Origin: Dichotomocladium elegans
Taxonomy: Eukaryota > Mucoromycota > Mucoromycetes > Mucorales > Lichtheimiaceae
NCBI GenBank assembly: GCA_025716815.1
Contig: JAIXMN010000003.1
Location: forward strand, 868,001-932,000
Reading direction: 5' to 3'
DNA length: 64,000 bases
The translations under genes were made by a program, and so were the position numbers. The notes under the pieces were generated by a model. The model made no database searches. It saw nothing but the letters and a program-made list of their open reading frames with translations, and was not told where the DNA came from. Each line of letters begins with the position of its first letter. Positions within the stretch are counted from its first letter, which is position 1. This document shows, piece after piece, positions 37,111 to 46,349 of the stretch.

Positions 37111-37830
37111 CTACTCGCCGAAATATGTACACCACGAGTTGGCAAGTACACTCTCGCGAAGCTTTGCAGGATTGAGTCGATTTCTTGATGCTGGAATGTA
37201 ATGCTTTGCTCGTGAAAATGTGCGCTCCGAACCGACTGACGATGCTGGTATTGCCAGGTATCTGCGCGCCATTGTCTTCAGCTCTTTCCATTCGTTCACC
37301 TCGCCGCGCCAGTAGCTGAGAACAAGTTCCTGATTGACACCGTTTGTCTCATCAAATATACAATTGGCGGAGACGTATGCCTGCAGCTGGTCAGCAATCC
37401 TTTGCGGCCTCCTGATTAAGGCATCTGGATTGCAAATGGACGACTTATGACCAGCAATCGGCTTGTACGCTTCCCAGGTCGCTTGCACTTGCTCTTTCGC
37501 AACATCACCGAAGTGTCCCCAGTTCTTGTCCTCCCACCATTGGAATTTCAGCCGTGGATCCATAGCAGTCGCGACAGCAAAGGCATGTCCTTCGGCCTTG
37601 CAGTAGTAGCCTTTTAATTTTGCCCATCCACAGCGTGCTGCTTCTGGTAGCGCGGGCCATTCCTACGAATCAACATATAAGTTTGGTGTCTGGAATCGCT
37701 TCACTGTAACCTCGCTTACATTTTTCCAGTCCTCCTCAAAGTTTTCCAGATGGTCAAGCAACCGGTTATATGAGAGAATTACAAGGTTCAAGGTGAGTGG
37801 GAATATGTATACTAAATCGAGGCGCAGGTT
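37111..37830 (-). pseudogene. hAT transposase C-terminal remnant
   Basis: Two exons on the minus strand. An upstream piece reads LTLNLVILSYNRLLDHLENF, then EEDWKN. The downstream exon starts at about 37660, passes MDPRLKFQWWEDKNW and contains the hAT dimerisation domain: LVLSYWRGEVNEWKELK, then ARRYLAIPASSVGSERTFS and YIPASRNRLNPAKL. The BED zinc finger and the first catalytic Asp residues are absent because upstream sequence runs straight into the right sub-terminal repeats. It ends TYFGE plus TAG at 37111. Non-autonomous. Confidence 0.85.
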
Positions 37831-38274
37831 GCGTTTGTGATCATTGCTTGGTGAAAACCAAGAAATACTGATCGCTGGAAAATGAGAAAAGGAAATACGG
37901 AAATATGGGGAAAAGCGCATGGCCGTGGATTGATTGATATGGAAGGAATATTTACTTTCGAGGAGTTTGCTTGATTTTTTTACCTTTCACGTTCTGCAAA
38001 TATAAAACCTGAGATATCCTAAAAGAGATGTGTACTGAGCCAGCTTCACATCGAAATACTACCAGCTATTATCTAAGGAGTCGGTCATTTCGCCAAAGTC
38101 AACTATGTATGAGCTATAACGAAGCTACATTTCTTGCTGGTTTTGTTTATTCCGCAATTTTGCACTAATTGTATTCCTTATTCTCAAACTCCCACATCCC
38201 ATTTCTTGCACATCTGTAATTGCTATTGTTATACATTAACAGGATTATAATGGCAGGAACCCAATGTCTAGGTT

Positions 38275-38478
38275 GATTTGGACAGATCTAACGAATCGGA
38301 ATAGATCCGCGAAGTGCAATCCGTGTGCGATCCGGATCGGTTCAGATCCGTGAAGTGCAACCCGTATGAAATCCGGATTGCAAATGTCCTACACCGGATC
38401 CGCAAAATCCGAGATGAGGTCAATCCGAATCCGCACTATTGCCTTTTGATCCGGATCGGATCATAAGATCCGGATTCG
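38275..38478. repeat. hAT right sub-terminal repeat cluster
   Basis: Matching set of ATCCGGATC, GATCCGCGAAGTGC and GATCCGTGAAGTGC motifs, mirroring the left cluster. One pair is a near-exact local duplication (gatccgcgaagtgcaatccg and gatccgtgaagtgcaacccg). Confidence 0.7.
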
Positions 38479-38530
38479 ATGAGAAACCCTATTTATGCGG
38501 TTCTTGCGCCCGTAACTCTGCGTAGTAGCT

Positions 38531-40901
38531 ATGCCAATGTCGAAATACTGGGATGAAAATCCCTGCTCTACATGGAGCCTACTGAACTACGACATGGCGT
38601 TGATACATGAATTACCCGATGTTACCAAGGACCAAGCGCATCATCGTTTTAGTGAGGAGTTAAAAGAACTAGCAACCAAGCATGCAGACAATTCCGAAAT
38701 CATTGCGCAAATAAGGAGTATGCAGAAGCATTTCAAGGTATGAAGATATGCGCTTTTTTTGTCAATCACTTAAAGCTTCGAGATAGAAATGTTCCAGGGA
38801 TGAAATTATCACAAACTTCTGGTTGAAGGAAAAAGCGAAAGTCGCCTCTGGGGCTCTAACTGGCAGGATTCGCGACGTATGTTTCCGCTTTCTTTTAGAA
38901 GGAACCATGGTTTTAACTATATTACAGGAAGGTTTGTCCAACGCCGCAAAAGAAACCATTCGAGTTGCCCTCGAACAGAATGCTGTTGCGGGATCGGCGC
39001 GAATGACTGCGGAAGCAGGTTCAAGCGACGAGGTAATATGGTTTGTCTATCTTGTCTTTTAGATTTTTGATTTGATAGCACGATAGGAGCTGTTTGTCTT
39101 TCAGAAGTGTTCTCACAATTATACTGTGCTATATAGAATTCAAAAGAGGCGAAGAGCAAGAAAAGACGCAGATTGAACCCGTTCAAGTATGGTGGGCACC
39201 GAAGCAGCAATTTGTACCTCGACCATATGCGGGTAAGAGATACAAATGTCGATACATCCAGTGTGAATTGTGGCTAATGAGTTTGTAGTGGGTAGTTGAA
39301 GGAGTGGACGTTTCGGAGGAGTTCATGGAGTTGAGAGAGAAAATACTGCAAAAAAGCAATCATGAGTCGATTACTTCAGAAGAACGACTGTAAGTGAGCT
39401 TAACTGAGCGTCTTGTTATATATGTGGCTCACCGCATGGATGGATGTATCCAGGATTGCGAATTTCATATTTTATATCTGTGAACGCTACGAAGAGTCAA
39501 CATCGCGTGTGCTAGGCCGAGGTTTACACAAGGCAATGTTCCGTAGTTTAGATATACGCGAACAAGTGACGCTGCCATCCTACACATCTACCTGGCTAGC
39601 TGAAATGGAGGTCAATCTCCGTAATGCCAAGGAGCCGATGATGATTAAGAAGCTGGGAATTGACTTGCTCGGAAAAGCTCTTGACAAAGGACAATTTGCC
39701 ATGAATTTAGCAGATATCGTATATCGACTGTTAGTATTATCCTCCTTTTATTCACAAGCCTGGTACTGATTAAGACTGTAGAATTCCGCGCTTTCTGGCC
39801 TATGAGAAGCGGAGAATTGTGGAAGGCACGTTCATTTTAAGCCATCTTGCAGATCTATTGGATGTCATCTTCGGTGATCATGAATGTGGTGAACATTGAT
39901 CCGTGTTAGAGAACTTAGCCGGTTTCACATCACTATCGCCGATATCCTGAAACTAAGACAATGATGAATTTAACACATTGATGTTCAGGGACCGATATTT
40001 TCATATCCGCTTGCGTGACAGGACAATCGCACCTATCAAAGAATTATTATAAAAGAGAGTTATTTTATTTTCAGGAATAAACATCAACCTCAAAGATACT
40101 TTTATAGTTGTCTTTTTTCATTCTCTCTAATCCATCCATCTCAATGAATTACTTACCTATGAATGGTAAATCCCAGTCGCACCCATCAAGTCAGGAGAGT
40201 AGGATCTCTTTGAAAAGTGACACTAATCTTATGAATATAGGACAAATAAGAGAATGGCAACTGTCAGCTTGGAGATAGTGAGAAGCGAGGGTGTGAGACA
40301 GACAACGACCTCGAACAGAAAGACTGAATTAGCACTGATACCTGATTACGTTTCTTCAGCAGTCGGAAGACGCGGTGAAATTGTTGATATATTTGTTGTA
40401 GAAGTGAAGGCCCCGGATAGGAATCAAAGTAGCGACGACTACTTCAAACTCGGTGAAGAGATGAAGCGCATGACAACAAGACTGGAAAATCTTGGACTTC
40501 GCAACGCCAAAGTCTGTGGTCTACTTGTGGACGGCAAGTTATTAAACTGGAATCCCAACATAGTTTTCTTGATTACTTACATGGATGCTCATAGGTTGGA
40601 ATTGCACAGGGTACACCATGTTTCTACGTAATGAAGCAGTCTACGCTTTCGTAGAAATAGGGAGTTTCCAGCTCATCAAGCATCAAAACCAACTTTGTCT
40701 TTTGAAGAATGCTGTTGAAATCTTACAAACTATAAAGGCATGTTTTTATAAGACTGAAAATAACAAGGTAAACATAACTTGTTACTTACCTGCAGTTTAT
40801 AGTTGACGATCTTGGAGACCGCTAAATTAGTTCAAGATAATGATCTCGAACTTTGGAAGAGTAATTTGGTGCGAGAATCGTATACGCCGGGATATGAGTA
40901 A
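38531..40901 (+). CDS. PD-(D/E)XK nuclease-like protein of a multicopy Mucoromycota-type family
   Basis: About ten short exons join in phase. They read MPMSKYWDENPCSTWSLLN..., then KCSRDEIITNFWLKEKAKVA, EGLSNAAKETIRVALEQ, GVDVSEEFMELREKILQK, IANFIFYICERYEESTSR and SLDIREQVTLPSYTSTWLAE. After a GTTAGT donor come IPRFLAYEKRRIVEGTFI and HLADLLDVIFGDHEC. A long intron leads to TNKRMATVSLEIVRSE, then the nuclease core: LALIPDYV (PD) and VDIFVVEVKAPDRN (ExK), KLGEEMKRM, and VCGLLVDG. An intron with a GC donor (gcaagt) joins to WNCTGYTMFLRNEAVYAF. The gene ends ESYTPGYE with TAA at 40899-40901. No stop was found inside the inferred exons. Function is unknown. The C-terminal half looks like a restriction-endonuclease fold. 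The hAT element ends 39 bp before the ATG. Confidence 0.65.
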
Positions 40902-40909
40902 GATCGAAA

Positions 40910-40937
40910 GAACACACACACGCACACACGCGCGCAC

Positions 40938-40978
<41 letters not shown>
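40910..40978. repeat. (CA)n/(TA)n microsatellite
   Basis: A compound dinucleotide run, cacacaca interrupted by cgcg and then tatata, immediately 3' of the PD-(D/E)XK gene stop. Confidence 0.95.
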
Positions 40979-41152
40979 CCTCATTCAAATATCACAATAA
41001 GAATATACTGCCTTTTCTTGATTGGATACTTCAATGACTGATTACTCGAAGTCAAGTCTTGGAGACGGGGTCCTCTTTATTGTATAAAGCTACTTGCTTT
41101 CTATATGATTTCAGCCCAGGGTGGTAGTTGCGGTAGAAGCGGTAGTCATCTA

Positions 41153-41304
41153 GCATTGTCCCCCAACTATTACCAGTGAACGGGCTTCGTAACGTTGGAA
41201 TGGGAAGACAGTCGAGGCGTGCTCTAGAAGAGGCGGATAAGCCGATAACCCGGGCTCAGTACTGTCTGTAGAAGCGCAGTGTCATGAACAGTAGGGCTAT
41301 GACC
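41153..41304 (+). repeat. 152-bp repeat, copy A (3' of the nuclease gene)
   Basis: Starts gcattgtcccccaact and runs to cagtagggctatgac. It is nearly identical to 43153-43303. It lies about 250 bp after the nuclease stop codon in this copy, and in the second copy is fused directly to nuclease coding sequence. Probably 3' flanking sequence that is part of the duplicated unit. Confidence 0.85.
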
Positions 41305-41379
41305 ACTGGCATGAATGGGTGTATATGCTCTGCTTAAACTCAGGTCTGTGCTATGAAATTCCGGGCATAAACTGGCATT

Positions 41380-41475
41380 ATGTGCAATATGCCGTGTTCG
41401 TTCAGCATAGCGAGGGGCACTACGGTACGAAAAGGACCCTGACAGAATTTTTAAGAAACGGCACCATTACGGACA
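41380..41475 (+). mobile_element. IS630-family fragment (HTH region)
   Basis: The string cgttcagcatagcgaggg...gaaaaggaccctgacag...ttaagaaac matches the HVRSAQRWALQ-EKDPDSILRN coding stretch of the copy at 31.7 kb. Only about 95 bp is recognisable. Confidence 0.65.
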
Positions 41476-41559
41476 AATTGCTCTTGCCTAGAGGTACCAT
41501 AAACAGTGTTTACATGTTCTTTTTTGTTCAGTTCCAGCCCATCCTCTTATTATGAGAGC

Positions 41560-42990
41560 AAAAGTATTGCTTTTTTGAATGGGTACTGCAGAAATATTTA
41601 TTTTATCGGCTCTTCTTCGCACACATCGGGGATGTCACAGTCAAAACTGGGTTGTGCAAAGGCACACTTCCATTTGCATTGATTTGCTTCCTGGTCCTAA
41701 ATGTTTTGCTTCTTCCAGCCAAACCATTGCCTTATTGTCCTAGCTGTTCTTGTTTCTTGTCCTTGAAACATCGGGTCTGTCTTACCCTGTCTCTCCGGCT
41801 CTGCCCTGCTCTTGATACTGTACTTACCAGGGATAGTGCATACTGCGTAATGGAAAGTACCTGACACGCACCCGTCGAGAACTAGCTTTTGACTAGTTTT
41901 CTATTCTTCGCTTTGCCCTACCCCTGTCTGTTTCTATCTGGCACATTTCTGGTTAGTAGCGCTAGTGTTATATCCCGTTACCAGCATTACCACAACCTGC
42001 CAGCTCCTTGTCCGCACATTTCTTCTTTCCTTCTCTGTCCAAGCGCAAGTACAGTTGCCTAGATCCTTCTTCCGACCCTTTCTTCGTGTACGACAGGGAA
42101 CATTATTATTATATGATGTTGAAGTAACGAAAAGCTCTATTCACCCATGACGAGGAATGACCTTGGATGGAAAAATTGATACAACAAGAATTAAAATGTA
42201 GTGACAACATTGGTGGATGAGGAGGGGGATGTCGGTGCTGCTGGGAATGCCAGTAGGAAAATTTTGTACAAACAGAGGCCTTCGTGAAGTTGTTTACCCC
42301 ATCCGCAAATGGGATTGTCACCCACTACTCCAGCCTCGATTTCCTATAAATAATGGAGGTTCTGAACAAATTATCAAATCCATTCTTGGCCTCTCTTTGA
42401 TGGGTTATCCGGTATGAATCTTCATATCGTTTTGGCTAATTATTCGAATCTAACACCTTCTGTCCTTTGTAAATTGATCCATCATACCCGTACTCGATAA
42501 AGCATGGAAGAGAGGTTAACAAGGATATCGGACCACTTGGTGGGACACGATTTGGCTGCCTTCGGACGAGACCTTCTTTTTTTTCTCAAAGGAGTCCTGT
42601 CCCCCTCGTGCTTTGTACCTGCTGTCGCTTTGCCGTTTCTCTCACACCTCCGGTGCTCCCTTTTTTTTTTTGGCTGCGGTCTGCCTTGTTCCCGCGCAGA
42701 CCCGGCGTAATTTGCCGCTGGCCCGCCTTTCGCTTGCTTCATGCCGGTATTGTGTCCTCATCGTGCCCCTGCTTTTCCTTCTCGCGTTCGCTCGTGCTCT
42801 CCCTCTGCCGTTGCGTCGCCGCTGCTTCTAGAGTGCCCTTGCTGTTGCTTATTGTGTTGCCTGTCCTTTTGCTCCTGGCGCTGCTCCTGGCATACCACTC
42901 AATCACTGCCGCTCTGGTATCGCCACGCCCCAAACAGGATATGCCTGATGTGAGCCGGATGGTATGTCAAAGTGTAAAAGGTCGGGGTTA
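41560..42990. other. Unassigned stretch in the mobile-element island
   Basis: No gene supported. It includes a C/T-rich segment (42580-42900) with hydrophobic low-complexity frames on the plus strand and basic frames on the minus strand. No transposase, reverse-transcriptase or host domain was recognised. Confidence 0.4.
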
Positions 42991-42994
42991 ATGT

Positions 42995-43953
42995 TTTCTG
43001 TTGATATATTTGTTGTAGAAGTGAAGGCCCTGGATAGAAATCAAAGTAGTGATGTCTACTTTGAACTCGGTGAAAAGATGAAGCATATGACAACAAGTTG
43101 GAAAATCTTGGGCTTCGTAATGCCAAAATCTGTGGTCTACTTCTGGACGATGAGCATTGTCCCCCAATTGTTACCAGTGGACGGGCTTCGTAACGTTGGA
43201 ATGGGAAGACAGTCGAGGCGCGCTCTAGAAGAGGCGGATAAGCCGATAACCCTGCTCAGTACTGTCTGTAGAAGCGCAGTTTCATGAACAGTAGGGGTAT
43301 GACACCTTCAAGTATGGTGGGCACCGAAGCAGCAAGTTATACCTCGACCATATGCGGGTAAAAGATACAAGTGTCGATACGTCCAGTGTGAATTGTGGCT
43401 AATGAGTTTGTAGTGTGTGGTTGAAGGGGTGTACATTTCGGAGGAGTTCATGGAGTTGAGAGAGAGAATACTGCAGAAAAGCAATCATGAGTCGATTACT
43501 TCAGAAGAACGTCTGTAAGTGAGCTTAACTGAGCGTCTTGTTACATATGTGGCTCACCGCATGGATGGATGTATCCAGGATTGCGAATTTCATATTCTAT
43601 ATCTGTGAACGCTACGAAGAGTCAACATCGCGTGTGCTAGGCCGAGGTTTACACAAGGCAATGTTCCGTAGTTTAGATATACGCGAACAAGTGACGCTGC
43701 CATCCTACACATCTACCTGGCTAGCTGATATGGATGTTGATCTCCGTAATTCCAAGGAACCGATGATGATTAAGAAGCTGGGGGTTGACTTGCTCAGAAA
43801 AGCTCTTGACCAAGGCCAATTTGCCATGAATTTAGCAGATATCCCATATCAGCTGTTAGTATTATTTCCCCACCCCCTTTATTCGCAAGCCTGGTACTAA
43901 GACTATAGAATTCCACGCTTTCTAGCCTATGAGAAGCGGATAATTGTGGAGGG
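42995..43953 (+). pseudogene. Rearranged second copy of the PD-(D/E)XK family gene
   Basis: Three blocks homologous to the gene at 38.5-40.9 kb are joined in a different order. 42999-43150 matches the nuclease core (VDIFVVEVKALDRN, but the PD segment is lost). 43153-43303 matches the 3' flank. 43307-43950 matches the middle exons, including SLDIREQVTLPSYTSTWLAD and the GTTAGT donor before IPRFLAYEKR. The order nuclease, 3' flank, upstream exons suggests deletion between two tandem units. No complete product is possible. Confidence 0.8.
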
Positions 43954-44540
43954 GGGGCTGTATTATACTACTGCGACTTTTCCTCCATGTTACAGCTCTG
44001 AAAGTGCGGAAACGTCATTTCATCGAAATAAAATGCGACATGCCAACAATGTGCAATGTCTGTCGTACTGATGATGGTGCTTAGACCCCGAAGACATGTG
44101 TATGTCGCTCCCCGTCTTCAGCAAAATGGTATCCATTCTATTCGATAACATTAGATAGCTTCCGTAACGTCAGGAATATACATTTTTACCATGATATGCC
44201 GTAATCCAGCAGCGTAATTGTTCTCCTGCTCCCCTTTCCGCGTTTCCTTTAGGGAATAGCATCCAGCTGTCTAGCGGAATCTAATGGATCCAGCTGGTAT
44301 ATAGCTACATGTGTTGCAATCCTTTTACATGCTGATAAAGTAAAAGACAGATATAAAAGATTTATTTACATTTACATAAAAAAGGGGGGAGATATGCGTA
44401 TACACAACAATACTATCTAAAACAATAGCTGTACATCATATGAATAAGAGAGAAAGGAAATGATAGATCAAGAGAGGGGGAGGGGTGATGAATGCATATT
44501 CGAAACGAGAGAAAAGAGTGGGAGGAGTGAATGGGAGGAT
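43954..44540. other. Interval between nuclease pseudogene and CSL 3' end
   Basis: No gene. It probably includes the CSL 3' UTR on its right. Confidence 0.4.
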
Positions 44541-46349
44541 TTATGATGAAGGAGAGCTAGACATGGAGATCACTGACCAATGGCCAGCATCTCCGTTCGG
44601 GAGGATATCACATGCCAACCCCTTCCCAGAGGAGAAGGTGAATCCATCCTGTTGCCTCTTGAGTACCAGAGAGAGCTCGAGATATCGAGAGCCGTCTTGA
44701 CGGGTGACCAGGACGTCGTGATGGGATACTAGAAGGTCTTGTGTCGGCGGCAAACTCAGACGAACTTGGTTTCGTTGTTCGGCGGCCAAGAACTTCAATG
44801 GACCTTGGGAGCCAAGCCAGAATTCAAAGGGCTTGACATGCTGGCCTGTCAGTTCAATGATATGACTTAATGGCTGGTAGGTCACGTTGTCAATGAGAGG
44901 AAGGGGCATGATGCGGCGTGGGGGTGAAGGAGGCGGCGAGAGTTGCGCTGGTTTAATGGGATGTGATTGCTCGATGGCTTCCATGGGCAGACGTGGTGAA
45001 TGCATGGTTGGTGCGGGAGCTGTCGTGGAAATGGTAGCGGTAGTAGTGGCCGGTGTTCGCTCGTTGATTGTAGGCTCAATATAACTATACTCAAATTTTG
45101 CAATACCGACGATGGTCCAACAGAGATAGTCGTCGACTTGCTCCTGGTCGTCTGCAGTGAGTTTGGAGGTCCCAAATTCTAGCCAGGTAGCTGTGAGGGT
45201 ATTGTCCTCAGACGCTTTAGCACTCAGGTACACTGGTTCTGTAGATGAGGCCAGCTGCAGAGCGATTTTCTGCATCTGGCTGACGGGTCCACAGGCTGCG
45301 GGTGCGATGTTGCCCTTATCGACTTTGCGAATAATCATGGGGGGCGATTTGACCCCTGTCTGGGCATCTTTGAGTACAATCTCTGAACCGTAGTTGACGG
45401 GTGCACCTGCAGACGACGTCAGGTCATCCATGCATGTTGTATGGTTGCTTGGTTGACGGACGACGATGATGTCGAAAGGTGTCCATGTCGCGTTCTTTGC
45501 ACAGAGCTGGCCGCGCTCTGTTGTCATGTATTTGGTGCGTACCGTCTGAGAGTTGATACGGTTAAAGAGAGATACAGCGGAGTTGGCGGTGATGCAGCTG
45601 GAAACGTTACGTGCCTTGGACGTCTTCTTTGAAGGCTTGGAAATAATGGCGATCGGGCGCGAATAGAAAGTTACGTAAGGTTGGCTAGGAGGTGGTGGTG
45701 ACATGGTCGTGCTGCCAGTGCTGTTGCTCGCACAGCCGTGTGAAAGGCTGACGCGCAAGTGGAACTGTTTTGCCTTGGCTGTGCCGGTGACGTGCAAATA
45801 TTTGAAGCTTCCGCATTTCTCATCATCCAAAAGAATTTTCTGCTCTAAAAATCGGTCGCCGTTTTCGCAGACAACGGCCATTGAGACAAGGGGTTGCGAG
45901 GCCGACTCACCCTGAATGGAAACAATAGGTGGCGGGCACAGGAACCGTTTTTCTGAGCCGTATGATTTCTGGGCAACTGCTGCGTGTAAGCAGGTCATTG
46001 TGGTCATGGGATGATGATGATGTGGTTGCTGTTGTTGCTGCTGCTGTGGGAGCGTGAGTACACGGCGAATCTTTGTTGAGCGTTCTTGGAGTTCGTTGTT
46101 TGCCCATCGGCGTTTCTCTGCTTCAAAGGGATTCTTTGGATAATCTGAATCTAAAAGCGATTCAATGGACATGGAACGTGAGGTGCCTCTGCTGTTGAAG
46201 TTCGGATGCGACGAGGGGGCGGGGAGATGAACACTGTTCGCACAATTGACAGCGTTGAGGAGCGTGTCCATTGGAGACATGCCAATAAGCTGGATCCTTT
46301 TACTGGAACCAAAGGCTTGTTCTGATATTATACGTGGTTGTTGATCCAT
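44541..46349 (-). CDS. CSL-family (CBF1/RBP-J/Su(H)/LAG-1) transcription factor
   Basis: Single 602-residue frame beginning MDQQPRIISEQAFGSSK. After a Ser/Gln/His-rich N-terminus it reads CLHAAVAQKSYGSEKRFLCP, the hallmark of the CSL Rel-like N-terminal DNA-binding domain. MAVVCENGDRFLEQKILLD and GSFKYLHVTGTAKAKQFHLR follow. The basic KPSKKTSKARNVSSC block enters the beta-trefoil domain (ANSAVSLFNRINSQTVRTKY, TPFDIIVVRQ, APVNYGSEIVLKD, IIRKVDKG, DDYLCWTIVG). The C-terminal Rel-like domain is recognised from YQPLSHIIELTGQHVKPFEF and WLGSQGPLKF. Fungal CSL proteins (S. pombe Cbf11, Cbf12) exist without Notch and regulate adhesion, lipid and cell-cycle genes by binding GTGGGAA-type sites. A Pro-rich insert separates the trefoil from the C-terminal domain. 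It has no introns. Confidence 0.92.
   Translation of the reverse strand: MDQQPRIISEQAFGSSKRIQLIGMSPMDTLLNAVNCANSVHLPAPSSHPNFNSRGTSRSMSIESLLDSDYPKNPFEAEKRRWANNELQERSTKIRRVLTLPQQQQQQQPHHHHPMTTMTCLHAAVAQKSYGSEKRFLCPPPIVSIQGESASQPLVSMAVVCENGDRFLEQKILLDDEKCGSFKYLHVTGTAKAKQFHLRVSLSHGCASNSTGSTTMSPPPPSQPYVTFYSRPIAIISKPSKKTSKARNVSSCITANSAVSLFNRINSQTVRTKYMTTERGQLCAKNATWTPFDIIVVRQPSNHTTCMDDLTSSAGAPVNYGSEIVLKDAQTGVKSPPMIIRKVDKGNIAPAACGPVSQMQKIALQLASSTEPVYLSAKASEDNTLTATWLEFGTSKLTADDQEQVDDYLCWTIVGIAKFEYSYIEPTINERTPATTTATISTTAPAPTMHSPRLPMEAIEQSHPIKPAQLSPPPSPPRRIMPLPLIDNVTYQPLSHIIELTGQHVKPFEFWLGSQGPLKFLAAEQRNQVRLSLPPTQDLLVSHHDVLVTRQDGSRYLELSLVLKRQQDGFTFSSGKGLACDILPNGDAGHWSVISMSSSPSS

Larger units (their letters stand above)
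36411..38499 (-). mobile_element. hAT transposon, internally deleted, with 8-bp target duplication
   Basis: The element proper is 36419-38491 (2073 bp). Its ends are TAGGGTTTCTCAT (36419-36431) and the exact reverse complement (38479-38491). Both flanks are tttatgcg (36411-36418 and 38492-38499), a perfect 8-bp duplication as expected for hAT. Internally both ends have dense sub-terminal ATCCGGATC-type motifs. The minus strand keeps only the C-terminal part of a hAT transposase. Perfect TIR and TSD imply recent insertion. A deleted transposase implies mobilisation in trans. Confidence 0.93.

Noticed and set aside
40910..40978. Repeats as a CRISPR-like array
   Set aside because: Simple dinucleotide microsatellite without spacers. 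No repeat-spacer structure was seen anywhere in the window.
42482..42960. Basic minus-strand and hydrophobic plus-strand frames, possible LINE fragment
   Set aside because: Composition bias explains them. No endonuclease or reverse-transcriptase motif could be seen.
43985..44060. Another IS630 leader (ctgcgactttt)
   Set aside because: Only about 10 bp shared with the family, which is not enough.
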